From NCBI GenBank assembly GCA_964580575.1, contig CAZOLJ010000010.1, positions 1-64,000 on the forward strand: DNA of 64,000 nucleotides. Reading direction: 5' to 3'. The stretch comes from CAVPDE01 sp964580575 (GTDB taxonomy: Bacteria > Desulfobacterota > DSM-4660 > Desulfatiglandales > HGW-15). Made by a program: the position numbers and the translations under genes. How positions within the stretch are numbered: the stretch's first letter is position 1; every line of letters starts with the position of its first letter. The notes beneath the pieces are model-generated. The model did not search any database and was not told where the DNA came from. It worked only from the letters and a program-made list of their open reading frames with translations. Positions 33,370-42,014 of this stretch are shown here, one piece after another.

Positions 33370-34445
33370 CTATTTCTTTTCTCTCCCTGCGCCTGACAAA
33401 AAATCCTGCATCGTGTACGCAGGGTTCGGGTATGAATAGAAACCTCGATTCGTTTTAAAGCCCAAGTGTCCCCTGTCCACGTACTGCTTCAGGAAGTCGG
33501 TGTTGGCCTTAGCCTGGGGATCGCCTGTCTTCTTGGCCCAGTAATCGGTGATAGTCCATACCGTGGAAAGGCCTATCTGGTCCATGATCCCGAAGGGTCC
33601 CATGGGCGTGTGCATGACTCCCATCCAGGCCCGGTCGATATCTTCGATGCTGGCGACGTCGCGGGATGCCAACGTGAGCGCTGAAGTAAAGAGGCTCGAG
33701 AGCATGGTGTTGAAGACGTAACCATTGCTCTCCCTGTGAAGCTCAATGACGATCTGACCGATGCTCACAGCAAAGTCATGAACAAGCTGGGTCACTTCAG
33801 GAGCGGTGCCCGGATGGGGCATGACATCCACGACATTGGTGGACCTTGTATCGTGGAAGTGGAGGGCGACTAGTTTTTCAGGCCTTCCTGTCGCCGCGGC
33901 AAACATGGAGGGGACCAGCATAGAGGTGTTTGTGGTGAAGATGGTCCTCTCAGGGCAGAGTTGGTTGAACTGGGCAAAGACCCTGACCTTCAGCTTGGGA
34001 TCTTCCGGCACCGACTCACTAACAAGGTCTGTGTTCTGGGCTGCCTTCACAGGATCTGGCGTAGCAGAGATCCTTGCGAAAGCCTGCCGGAGGTTCTCTT
34101 CGGTGAGGACTCCGCTTGAAACGAACCAGGAGCCAAGCTTGGCAACTCGTTTCAAAGCCTTGTCCAGGATCTCTTGGGTGAGATCATAATAAACCACCTC
34201 ATATCCGTACATGGCGCACTGTAGGCCGATTTGCTGGCCCATGGTCCCNNNNNNNNNNNNNNNNNNNNNNNNNNNNNNNNNNNNNNNNNNNNNNNNNNNN
34301 NNNNNNNNNNNNNNNNNNNNNNNNNNNNNNNNNNNNNNNNNNNNNNNNCCACCTCATATCCGTACATGGCGCACTGTAGGCCGATTTGCTGGCCCATGGT
34401 CCCGGCACCCAGAATAAGCACCCGCTTGATGTCCTCAATTTTCAT
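33370..34445 (-). CDS. 3-hydroxyacyl-CoA dehydrogenase, split by an assembly gap
   Basis: NAD-dependent oxidation of 3-hydroxyacyl-CoA in beta-oxidation. The N-terminus MKIEDIKRVLILGAGTMGQQ carries the dinucleotide motif GAGTMG, and the downstream part has NTSMLVPSMFAAATGRPEKLVALHFH and a C-terminal helical domain. The coordinates include 100 N (34249-34348) and a duplicated 55-bp flank. When the N run and one copy are removed the frame is continuous and 921 bases long, giving 306 residues, the normal size. The gene is therefore probably intact in the genome. AAGGAT lies before the ATG at 34445. It starts a minus-strand beta-oxidation row. Confidence 0.85.
34194..34403. other. 100-N scaffold gap flanked by identical 55-bp sequence
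   Basis: Bases 34249-34348 are N. The 55 bases before the gap (34194-34248) are identical to the 55 after it (34349-34403). This is the signature of two contigs that overlap but were joined with a fixed-size gap, not of a biological duplication. Confidence 0.95.
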
Positions 34446-34515
34446 GAATGTATCCTTTCACGCGATCTTTGCCCTTCACCGTGGACCGTGAACCTTGCAC
34501 CGTGCACCTCGCCAT

Positions 34516-35280
34516 CTATGCCAAGACACCTCCATCAACGACGAGAATCGCGCCCGTCGTGTAGGGAGCGGCATCGGAAACCAGATAGAGCACCGCGCCT
34601 GCCATTTCACGGGGCTGAGCGTGCCTGCCCATAGGGATCATCTTGACGATGTAGTCATAGATCATTTCATTTTCAAAGAGCGCTTTGGCGAATTTTGTTT
34701 GTACAAGGCCCGGGAGCAGGGCATTCACCCTGATATTCTTCGTTGCAAGCTCCTTGGCAAAGGCTTTTGTCATGGAGATAATGCCTGCTTTAGTGATGGA
34801 ATAGATGCCCTGGAACGGCGCGGGCTTGATGCCGTTGATGGAGGAGGTGTTCACGATGGACCCTCCGCCTGATTCCATCATGAGCCTGGCTGCGTGCTGG
34901 ATCATGAAGAAGGGTCCCTTGAGATTCACGTCAAACGTCTTGTTCCAAACCCCTTCATCGGCATCCAGCATCTCGCCAAAAAAAGGGTTGGCGCCGGCGT
35001 TGTTGATGAGGATGTGGAGCTTTCCATACTGTTCCTTGATTTGCTTGAAAAGCCCGTCTATTTGGTTCAAGTCCCCTACGTGGCACGGGAACACCTCGGC
35101 CTTGCCCCCACGGGATGCGATTTTCTCTGCAACTTTCTGAAGACCCTCTGCCTTGCGGCTCGCAAGGAGGCAATGGGCCCCGTAATCCGACAATGTGATG
35201 GCAATGGCCTCACCTATGCCTCTGCTCGCACCGGTCACCAGCGCAATCCTACCCTTCAAACTGAAATCAACTTTTTCCAT
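34516..35280 (-). CDS. Short-chain dehydrogenase/reductase (SDR)
   Basis: A classical 254-residue SDR. The cofactor motif TGASRGIGEAIA is at about residue 13, NNAGANPFF marks the substrate side, and the catalytic tetrad includes Ser in STSSINGI and the YxxxK motif in YSITKAG. The C-terminus DGGVLA is typical. The ATG at 35280 has AAAGGAGAG upstream; an in-frame start further up lies in repeat DNA. By its neighbours it may be a 3-hydroxyacyl-CoA or related dehydrogenase, but specificity cannot be read from sequence. Confidence 0.88.
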   Translation of the reverse strand: MEKVDFSLKGRIALVTGASRGIGEAIAITLSDYGAHCLLASRKAEGLQKVAEKIASRGGKAEVFPCHVGDLNQIDGLFKQIKEQYGKLHILINNAGANPFFGEMLDADEGVWNKTFDVNLKGPFFMIQHAARLMMESGGGSIVNTSSINGIKPAPFQGIYSITKAGIISMTKAFAKELATKNIRVNALLPGLVQTKFAKALFENEMIYDYIVKMIPMGRHAQPREMAGAVLYLVSDAAPYTTGAILVVDGGVLA

Positions 35281-35320
35281 GATGCTCTCCTTTTGGCAAT
35301 TTCCTTGGGAGGTGACCCTT

Positions 35321-35370
35321 TCCACCCCCACCTTGATCCTCCCCCGTCAAGGGGGAGGAAACACGCTGAA
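35321..35370. repeat. C/G-rich palindromic block, copy 3
   Basis: ccacccccaccttgatcctc is followed by ccccgtcaagggggagg, forming a C/G-rich hairpin like those at 23161 and 46512. It sits in the gap between the APH-like kinase and the SDR. Confidence 0.7.
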
Positions 35371-35413
35371 CCGAGTATGATGCCACGCAAGGAATCGCGT
35401 GGTTTTATACTCT

Positions 35414-36481
35414 CTACAGGTCGCTGTGCTCCACGGTCCTTATCGCCTGTTCCTCAAGGATGTGCACGGCCATGATGAGCAACTTGAAGCGCTCGTCCTT
35501 GGTCTGCCCTTGGTAAAAGCGGTAGTAAATTTGCTGGGCGATCACCGCGAGGCGGAAGAGCCCGAAGCAAAAATAGAAATCAAAATTGCTGATGCGAATG
35601 CCTGCCTTTTCAGCATACCGTTTGACGAGGTCTTCTCGATTGAGCGCCCCGGGTAGGTTTGTGGGAAGCATTGCGGACGCCTGAAAACTGGGCGGGTCAT
35701 CGCTCTGAACCCAGTATCCCAGGGAGCAGCCAAGGTCCATGAGGGGATCGCCCAGTGTGGCCATTTCCCAGTCAAGCACGCCCACGATCTTCAGAGGGTT
35801 ATCCGGGTCGAGCACTACGTTGTCGAACTTGAAGTCATTGTGGATGATGGCAGGTTTGGAGAAATCAGGGGGCATCTTGTCATGGAGCCACTGCATCACC
35901 CTTTCAAATGCCGGCGCGTCCGGGGTGCGCGCGGCCCTGTAACGCTCAGACCATCCTTCCACTTGCCTTTTCACGTAACCTTCAGGCTTGCCGAACCCTT
36001 CCAGGCCGATCGCCTTGTAGTCAATGGAGTGGAGTTTGTGGTGCACATCCAGCAGGTTCTCGCACAACGAACGCAACTGGTCGGGGGAGAAATCGAGCCC
36101 CTTGGGAAGGGTCTTCCTGAGGATGATGCCCTTGATGCGTTCCATCACGTAGAAGGGACACCCCATGATGGAGGCATCTTCCGTGTAGGCCAAGGGCCTT
36201 GGGCAGTAGGGGAACACCGGATTCAGGGCCTTGAGGATACGGTATTCTCTCCCCATGTCGTGGGCTGTCTTGGCCTTCCTGCCAAAGGGCGGCCGCCTCA
36301 GCACAAGCTCCCTCTCGCCTACTCGGAGCAGATAGGTGAGGTTCGAATAGCCGCTTGGAAACTGCTCGACCAGGATTCCGCCCGCCAGCCCCGGAATGTT
36401 GTCTTTAAGAAACGCCTCTATGACCTTTAGGTCCAGCTCTTCCCCCTGCCTGACGTTCGTGGGCTTGTCGGTCAATTCCAT
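35414..36481 (-). CDS. APH-family phosphotransferase associated with acyl-CoA dehydrogenase
   Basis: A 355-residue kinase-like protein of the aminoglycoside phosphotransferase (APH) family, the type found fused to or next to acyl-CoA dehydrogenases (ACAD10/11-like). The catalytic loop reads IIHNDFKFDNVVLD and the metal motif VLDWEMATLGDP. The substrate in this context is thought to be a hydroxy-acid or hydroxyacyl group, not an antibiotic. AAGGAG lies eight bases before the ATG. It follows the acyl-CoA dehydrogenase gene by 14 bases, so the two are one operon. Confidence 0.85.
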   Translation of the reverse strand: MELTDKPTNVRQGEELDLKVIEAFLKDNIPGLAGGILVEQFPSGYSNLTYLLRVGERELVLRRPPFGRKAKTAHDMGREYRILKALNPVFPYCPRPLAYTEDASIMGCPFYVMERIKGIILRKTLPKGLDFSPDQLRSLCENLLDVHHKLHSIDYKAIGLEGFGKPEGYVKRQVEGWSERYRAARTPDAPAFERVMQWLHDKMPPDFSKPAIIHNDFKFDNVVLDPDNPLKIVGVLDWEMATLGDPLMDLGCSLGYWVQSDDPPSFQASAMLPTNLPGALNREDLVKRYAEKAGIRISNFDFYFCFGLFRLAVIAQQIYYRFYQGQTKDERFKLLIMAVHILEEQAIRTVEHSDL

Positions 36482-36495
36482 TCCGTTTGCTCCTT

Positions 36496-37704
36496 CTAGC
36501 GAACCTTCCTGCCCTCGTAGTCCCTGAGAATCCTCTTGGCCACGGCCATCTTGTGGACCTCGTCAGCCCCGTCATAGATCCTGGCGGCGCGTTCGTGCCG
36601 GTAGAAATAAGCGATGATCGTGTCATCCGTCATGCCCATGCCGCCGTGGACCTGAAGGGCCTTGTCGATGACCTTCTGCAGGACCCCCGCCACATAGAAC
36701 TTGATGAAGGAAATGTCGTAGCGGGCAGCCTTTGTTCCCTGAGTCTCGATCTTCCAGGCTGCATTCAAGGTCATGAGCCGAGCCGCCTGGATCTCGGCCG
36801 CGCACTCGGCGACCCAGGACTGGATGATCTGTTTGGTGGCAAGAGTCCTGCCGTCAGGCGCGATGATCCTTTTGGATGCCCGCGAGCACATGAGGTCAAA
36901 GGCCCTTTTGCAGATCCCGAGCCAGCGCATGCAGTGGTGGATGCGGCCCGGCCCAAGGCGCTCCTGGGCCATGACGAAACCGAATCCTTCGGGACCCAGG
37001 AGGTTCTTCCGCGGCACCCGGCACGACTGAAAAAGGATTTCACCATGGGAGGCGTAATCATCCCCCGCATGCCCCATGACCGGGATGTTCCGCACCAGAT
37101 TGAATCCGGGAGTGTTCGTGGGAACGATGATCATGCTTGCACGAAGGTAGGGCTCGGCATCCGGGTTGGTCACGGCCATGACAATAGAGAAGGCGGCGCC
37201 GTCGGCGGCGGTGGAATACCACTTCTGCCCGTTGATGACATAGTCCTCCCCTTCCTTGACTGCAGTAGTGTCCAACATGACGGGGTTGGACCCGGGCATT
37301 TCCACCTCGGTCATGGAGAAGCAGCTCCGGATTTTGCCCTGAACCAGAGGCCTCAGGTAAGTCTCCTTCTGTTCGGGGGTTCCGTGAAGATGGAGGATTT
37401 CGATGTTGCCTGCATCCGGAGCCTGGCAGCCGAAGATAAAGTGACCGAGGGGGCTGCGGCCGAGCGATTCCGACACAAAGGCATGCTCCACGAGGTTCAG
37501 CCCCATGCCGGCGTACTCCTTGGGGTGGTTGGGAGCCCAGAGTTCCATCTTCTTGACCATGGAGCGCTTCTCCTCGATGACAGGGAGCATCTCCCTGAAG
37601 GTCTTTGTGAGGAACTCGGGCTCAAGCGGGATGATCTCTTTGTCGACAAACTCATCGATCATGCCCGTGATCACCTTTATCTTGTCCGGGACTTCAAAAT
37701 CCAT
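36496..37704 (-). CDS. Acyl-CoA dehydrogenase
   Basis: FAD-dependent first step of beta-oxidation, with electrons going to ETF. A 402-residue protein with CFSMTEVEMPGSNP, GQKWYSTAADGAAFSIV, a C-terminal helical bundle with QVHGGMGMTDDTIIAYFYR and IYDGADEVHK. These match the family of acyl-CoA dehydrogenases that act with an APH-type kinase (long C-terminal ACAD11-like domain). GGAG precedes the ATG at 37704. The likely next genes are the kinase and SDR downstream, and the EtfBA pair is encoded nearby at 38905-40662. Confidence 0.9.
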   Translation of the reverse strand: MDFEVPDKIKVITGMIDEFVDKEIIPLEPEFLTKTFREMLPVIEEKRSMVKKMELWAPNHPKEYAGMGLNLVEHAFVSESLGRSPLGHFIFGCQAPDAGNIEILHLHGTPEQKETYLRPLVQGKIRSCFSMTEVEMPGSNPVMLDTTAVKEGEDYVINGQKWYSTAADGAAFSIVMAVTNPDAEPYLRASMIIVPTNTPGFNLVRNIPVMGHAGDDYASHGEILFQSCRVPRKNLLGPEGFGFVMAQERLGPGRIHHCMRWLGICKRAFDLMCSRASKRIIAPDGRTLATKQIIQSWVAECAAEIQAARLMTLNAAWKIETQGTKAARYDISFIKFYVAGVLQKVIDKALQVHGGMGMTDDTIIAYFYRHERAARIYDGADEVHKMAVAKRILRDYEGRKVR

Positions 37705-37795
37705 GATGAACTCCTGTGTTAGAATGGCTTGGCGATCCTACTTCCGAAGCAGTTTCTCCCACTGCAGGGGTGCTTGCTGAGCAGGGCATATAGAA

Positions 37796-37880
37796 TTGGA
37801 GTACTGGAGTGATGGAGTACTGGTCCTAGTCCCTTTTGTTTCACATTACTCCACTTCTCCATTACTCCAGCACTCCAGGT
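37796..37880. repeat. Intergenic 'ggagtactggagtg/cattactccac' block, copy 2
   Basis: ggagtactggagtgatggag at 37798 is answered by cattactccacttctccatt and ctccagcactccagg. Same vocabulary as 19576-19760. It fills the gap between the histidine phosphatase-like and acyl-CoA dehydrogenase genes. Confidence 0.8.
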
Positions 37881-37896
37881 TCTGACCATGCCTGTT

Positions 37897-38607
37897 TTAC
37901 CGATACGTGATGAGGGTCGGATCCCCTGCAAGCTCGAGGTGGGTAATGCTGTTGAAGCCGGCCAGGGTGATCCTCTCTTCGTTGTACATGAATCGGGACA
38001 CGGACGAATTCACCAGTTGCCAGTTCAGCCTTATGGCCCGTTCTCCGGGAATCCCGAGGACGTGGGCAAGGGATGCGGCAATAGCTCCGCCGGAAGTGAA
38101 GACCGCAATGGTCTTTCCTCTTCCATGACTTTCCATAATGAGCCGAAGTGACCCGGCCACGCGGGCTTTCAGACCCTCCCAGCTCTCGATTCCGGGGCTG
38201 TCATACTCGCCCGTGACCCACCTCAGCATGGCGGCCTCAAAGACCCGCTTGAAGGAGTCCTTGCTGGCGTACATCTTTGGAAGTTCGTCATTCAGCGATG
38301 GGTCATCCTTGACCATGTCCGGAAACAGGGCTGTGACTATAGCGGCCGTGTCATATTCGTTGAAACCGCTGAGCATCTCAAGCTCAGGCACTTTTCTATC
38401 GGCGACACGGTAAAGGTCGAGCACCTCTTGGGCGGTGGCAGTCTGACGCGCCATGGTCCCTGAGTAGACCGCATCAGGCTGAAAACCCGTGCCGAGAAGG
38501 TGTTGCGCAAGAATGCGGGCTTGCCTTTTGCCCAAAGGAGAGAGTCGGTCGTAGTCCTCCTTGCCGAAGGAGGCCTGGCCGTGGCGGATCATGTAGATCA
38601 TGCTCAT
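37897..38607 (-). CDS. Histidine phosphatase (phosphoglycerate-mutase-like) family protein, second catalytic His replaced
   Basis: The N-terminus MSMIYMIRHGQASFGKEDYD contains the RHG motif with the phospho-accepting histidine, and DAVYSGTMARQTATAQEV follows the family pattern. The usual second histidine motif (V/F-x-H-G-G) reads FTSGGAIAASLAH, with Ser in place of His. It may therefore have changed or lost phosphatase activity. The start at ATG 38607 (of MSMIYM) is preferred to an earlier one; the ribosome binding site is weak. It lies between EtfBA and the acyl-CoA dehydrogenase gene, a common setting for this group. Confidence 0.8.
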   Translation of the reverse strand: MSMIYMIRHGQASFGKEDYDRLSPLGKRQARILAQHLLGTGFQPDAVYSGTMARQTATAQEVLDLYRVADRKVPELEMLSGFNEYDTAAIVTALFPDMVKDDPSLNDELPKMYASKDSFKRVFEAAMLRWVTGEYDSPGIESWEGLKARVAGSLRLIMESHGRGKTIAVFTSGGAIAASLAHVLGIPGERAIRLNWQLVNSSVSRFMYNEERITLAGFNSITHLELAGDPTLITYR

Positions 38608-38732
38608 GCGAAAAGGGTACCGGCGGAAGGGAAGACTTGTCAAATGCTTTCTGAGTGAAGACGCGGTTTTCACCTTGCTCGACTTCCATTCCCGGGCTAT
38701 GATCGATGCTCTAGCAAAAAGTCACAAAGCCG

Positions 38733-38795
38733 TTTTCCGTTCGTGGTTCTATATCCTTCGATACCTCAGGACAGGCTATCACCACGAGCGGAAAA
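38733..38795. repeat. Inverted repeat 'ttttccgttcgtgg/ccacgagcggaaaa'
   Basis: The arms ttttccgttcgtgg and ccacgagcggaaaa pair with one mismatch, enclosing tcgatacctcaggacaggct, related in wording to the ctcgacaggctcgggac stretch at 9593. Another dispersed palindrome. Confidence 0.65.
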
Positions 38796-38820
38796 TCCGG
38801 GACTTGTGTATGCTCAAATG

Positions 38821-38850
38821 CGTTCGCCCTGATGTATAGAAGGGCGAACG
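38821..38850. terminator. Hairpin before etfB
   Basis: cgttcgccct and agggcgaacg form a perfect 10-bp stem with a 10-base loop, followed by ggatttt. It looks like a factor-independent terminator or attenuator lying 55 bases before the EtfB start, between divergent genes. Confidence 0.5.
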
Positions 38851-38904
38851 GGATTTTCTAAGAATGCATCATTATCGCATTCCAGAAATCAAAGGCTTTC
38901 ACGG

Positions 38905-39684
38905 ATGAAAATCCTCGTTTGCATTAAACAGGTGCCTGATTCCAGCGATACGCTCCAGATCGATGAGCGGAAAGGTCTGCTGTCTTACCCGGCGAACACC
39001 GCGTTCAGAATGAACCGTTTCGACGAGTTCGCCCTGGAAGAAGCCCTCCTCATCAAGGAAAGATTGTCCGAAACCCTGGTCGATGCGCTATCCGTCGGCC
39101 CGCAGCAGGTGAGCGCCACCGTGCAGCGTGCCATGGGCATGGGGGCTGACCATGGGATCCATATCCTGGATGAGGCCGACGGCTACAGGAGCCCCTTCAC
39201 CGTGGCATCCCTCATTGCCGGCTGTGTCCGCGCGAGGAATTACGATCTGATCATGACCGGTGTGATGGCCGAAGATACCATGGCCTCTCAGACAGGTCAG
39301 CTCATCGCCGCGCTCCTGGACCTTCCCTGCGCATCGTCGGTCATAAAGGAGGAGGTTCTGTCTGAAAGAGCGCAGATCTCGGTAGAGAGAGAAGTCGAAG
39401 GAGGCGATAGAGAAGCGGTGCTGCTCAAGATGCCCGCAGTGCTCACCATCCAGCCCGGGATTAATTTTCCCAGGTATCCGTCCTTTTCCAAGGTGATGCG
39501 GGCACGAACCTATGCTCAGGAGGTCATCAGGGCCGAGGGCCTCGCAATCGAGGAGCCGAGAGAACTGTGTCGCAGGGTGCGGATTCCCGACGCGCCTTCC
39601 CAGGGAGTTTTCATCGAAGGGTCCCCTCGGGAGAAGGCGCTTAACCTCATCCGCATCCTGCACGAAAAGTCCTTACTTGCTTGA
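38905..39684 (+). CDS. etfB: Electron transfer flavoprotein beta subunit
   Basis: The AMP/FAD-site-bearing small subunit of ETF, which accepts electrons from acyl-CoA dehydrogenases. The start MKILVCIKQVPDSSDTLQID and the NRFDEFALEEAL stretch are family marks. AEDTMASQTGQLIAALL and the C-terminal LKMPAVLTIQPGINFPRYP are typical. At 259 residues it is standard. It is followed by etfA with the stop and start virtually touching. Whether this ETF is confurcating/bifurcating cannot be told. Confidence 0.92.
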   Translation: MKILVCIKQVPDSSDTLQIDERKGLLSYPANTAFRMNRFDEFALEEALLIKERLSETLVDALSVGPQQVSATVQRAMGMGADHGIHILDEADGYRSPFTVASLIAGCVRARNYDLIMTGVMAEDTMASQTGQLIAALLDLPCASSVIKEEVLSERAQISVEREVEGGDREAVLLKMPAVLTIQPGINFPRYPSFSKVMRARTYAQEVIRAEGLAIEEPRELCRRVRIPDAPSQGVFIEGSPREKALNLIRILHEKSLLA

Positions 39685-39690
39685 GTGCCT

Positions 39691-40662
39691 ATGGAAGATC
39701 CCACCCTCTACATCATTGCCGAGCTCCGGAAAGGCTGCATCACGCAGGAAACCTATGAACTCCTGAGTTTTGCACGTGTCATTGGGAGAGAGAAAAAACC
39801 CGTCTTTCTCACGCTTGGGAAGAAGGTGGAGGAACAGGCACGGGAGATCTCACAAAAAACCGGGTGTGACAGCCTCGTTCTAACGGCCGATCACCTCGAA
39901 CACTACAATGCCCTGAGCTACGCTCATGCCCTCATGGACATCCTGCAGAAGGAGTCCTCGACGTGGGTGTGCTTGCCTCACACCTCCATGGGCTATGATC
40001 TTGCGCCGAGGCTGGCCGTGCCGCTCAAGGCAGCGTGCATTACAGGGGTAGAATCGGTTGGAGAGGGATCACTCGACCGTCCGATTCATTCCGGAAGATT
40101 TATCGAAGAGATCGTACCGAAAACCCCCCGAGTGGTGGTGACTGTTCTTCCTGGGGCATTTCGCCCCTGTGAAGAAACAAGTGGTCCCGCCGGCGCTGTA
40201 AGGGTGATAGAGGCGGCTTTCACTGAACTGCCGTCACAAACCCTTGGTACTGACGAATCCAGTCACAGGGACAGTGCTTTGAAGGATGCAGAGGTGATCG
40301 TATCTGCAGGTCGAGGGATTGGGAAAAAGGAGAACGTCTCGCTCATCAAAAGGCTTGCAGCCTTGTTCCCAAGGTCAGCTGTAGGAGCGTCGCGCTCGGC
40401 GTGCGACCTGGGGTGGTTTGAACACAAGCAGCAGGTCGGAACCACCGGTCAGACCGTCTCTCCGAGGCTATACATCGCCTGCGGAATCTCCGGAGCGTTC
40501 CAGCATGTGTCAGGCATGAAGGGGGCACAGACCATCGTCGCCATCAACACCGACATTCGTGCCCCCATCTTTCAGGTGGCTCATTACTGCATCGTGGAAG
40601 ACCTCACGACCTTCATCCCCCTTCTGCTCGAGGCTGCCAATCGTAATCTTCCCTCTCGATGA
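39691..40662 (+). CDS. etfA: Electron transfer flavoprotein alpha subunit
   Basis: The FAD-bearing large subunit of ETF. The C-terminal FAD domain reads [60 protein letters not shown] and [20 protein letters not shown]. At about 323 residues it is standard. The ATG at 39691 is chosen; a GTG at 39685 directly after the etfB stop is an alternative. Its 3' end overlaps the convergent thiolase gene by about 50 bases. Confidence 0.92.
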   Translation: MEDPTLYIIAELRKGCITQETYELLSFARVIGREKKPVFLTLGKKVEEQAREISQKTGCDSLVLTADHLEHYNALSYAHALMDILQKESSTWVCLPHTSMGYDLAPRLAVPLKAACITGVESVGEGSLDRPIHSGRFIEEIVPKTPRVVVTVLPGAFRPCEETSGPAGAVRVIEAAFTELPSQTLGTDESSHRDSALKDAEVIVSAGRGIGKKENVSLIKRLAALFPRSAVGASRSACDLGWFEHKQQVGTTGQTVSPRLYIACGISGAFQHVSGMKGAQTIVAINTDIRAPIFQVAHYCIVEDLTTFIPLLLEAANRNLPSR

Positions 40663-41845
40663 CGGTCGCGACCCCCTGCCCACCGCCCACACAGGCGTTG
40701 GCGCACCCGTAGCGCCCCTTCTTTTCATTCAGGATGCGGGCAAGGGTTCCTACCAGGCGGATGCCCGTGGCGCCAAGCGCATGACCTATGGCAATGCCCC
40801 CGCCCATGACATTGACCCTTTCAGGATCCAGCCCCAGCTCTCTGATGCAGTTCAGTGCGACAATGGAAAAGGCCTCGTTGATTTCCCAGTAGTTGACATC
40901 GGAAAGTTTAAGACCGATCTTTTCCAAAGCCATTTTGCTGGCTGGAACCGGCCCCACCCCCATGATGGTGGGATCAACGCCTGCATACCCGATGGACCGG
41001 AGGGTGGCAAGAGGTTTGATGCCTTTTTTCTTTGCCGTTTCCTTGGACATGAGCACCATGGAAGAGGCGGCTGCGTTGAGAGGAGATGCATTGCCCGGAG
41101 TAATGACACCGTCTTTCTTGAAGGAGGGCTTCAGTTCCGCCAAGGCCTCCAGGGTGACGTCGGTGCGAACGGCCTGGTCCTTGTCCACCTTCATGACGGT
41201 TCCGTCCGCCTGCTCCGCTTCGATGGCCAGGATCTCACCTGAAAAAAAACCTTCGGCCTGAGCCTTCGCAGCCCTTTGGTGTGAGCGCACCCCCCAGAGG
41301 TCGAGCTCTTCCCTGGTGAACTTTGTTTGGGAAAAAAGCTTCTCTGCGGTAAGCCCCATATTTACCGAGGTCATCATGTCCCAGTGCTTGTAGATGGGGT
41401 AAAGAAACAGAGTCATGTTGAGGGCGATGAGGCCCTTGTCCGAATTGTATGTGCCCATGGGGATGCGCGTCATGTGCTCGTAGCCTCCGGTCAGGATGAT
41501 GTCGGAGAATCCCATGGCAATCTCCATGAAGCCCATGTGAATGCACGCCATGGAAGAGCCGCACTGCTGGTCCAGAAACTTGGCGGGGATGGTTTCGGGA
41601 AGGTTGGCAAGGAAAAGCGGTTGCCGGCCGCCATAAGCCCATTGCTCTCCCACGGCGGTCGAACACCCCACGAGGAAATCGTCGATCTCTTCGGGTTTGA
41701 TCCCGGTACGTTGAATGACCTCGGGCAGCAGTTTAGCCAGAAGCTCATCCCCTCTCATCCTACAGAACCAGTCCCTGGCCGGATCGGTCGGCCTGGACCG
41801 CGACTGTGCCGTCCTCAGATACCCTGCAATGACTACTTCTTTCAT
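40613..41845 (-). CDS. Acetyl-CoA acyltransferase (thiolase)
   Basis: Cleaves 3-ketoacyl-CoA with CoA. The reactive cysteine is in QQCGSSMACIHMG, the histidine motif is GGGIAIGHALGATG and the second cysteine is in CVGGGQG. At 410 residues it is a full-length degradative-type thiolase. The ATG at 41845 has AGGAGGG with ideal spacing. It lies next to the FadB-like fusion on the same strand, so the two probably form the FadAB-type pair. Confidence 0.92.
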   Translation of the reverse strand: MKEVVIAGYLRTAQSRSRPTDPARDWFCRMRGDELLAKLLPEVIQRTGIKPEEIDDFLVGCSTAVGEQWAYGGRQPLFLANLPETIPAKFLDQQCGSSMACIHMGFMEIAMGFSDIILTGGYEHMTRIPMGTYNSDKGLIALNMTLFLYPIYKHWDMMTSVNMGLTAEKLFSQTKFTREELDLWGVRSHQRAAKAQAEGFFSGEILAIEAEQADGTVMKVDKDQAVRTDVTLEALAELKPSFKKDGVITPGNASPLNAAASSMVLMSKETAKKKGIKPLATLRSIGYAGVDPTIMGVGPVPASKMALEKIGLKLSDVNYWEINEAFSIVALNCIRELGLDPERVNVMGGGIAIGHALGATGIRLVGTLARILNEKKGRYGCANACVGGGQGVATVIEREDYDWQPRAEGG

Positions 41846-41879
41846 GACTGCCCTCCTCTCGAAGCTATCCGCTTGCAAG

Positions 41880-41979
41880 ATGTCATCTCGACCCCTTCGA
41901 GTGCCTCAGGGTAAACTATGGGAGAGATCTTAATACTTCTCGATTCAAGAAAGATTTCTCGCTTCGCTCGAAATGACAT
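41880..41979. repeat. Inverted repeat 'atgtcatctcgacc/tcgaaatgacat', copy 2
   Basis: atgtcatctcgaccccttcg is answered by agatttctcgcttcgctcga and aaatgacat. The wording matches the inner arms of the element at 32580-32710. It occupies the gap between the thiolase and the FadB-like gene. Confidence 0.75.
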
Positions 41980-42014
41980 CACAGGTAAAGGTTTTTATGA
42001 ATGTCTCTTCTCTG

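Noticed and set aside
34194..34403. Tandem duplication inside the 3-hydroxyacyl-CoA dehydrogenase gene
   Set aside because: The duplicated flanks are identical over 55 bp and separated by exactly 100 N, which fits a contig overlap artefact; the merged frame is intact.
36487..37722. A 411-residue plus-strand open frame opposite the acyl-CoA dehydrogenase
   Set aside because: The minus-strand product has all acyl-CoA dehydrogenase signatures; the plus-strand translation shows no family features. The same holds for the long antisense frames at 25682-26956, 41973-43187 and 48602-49732.
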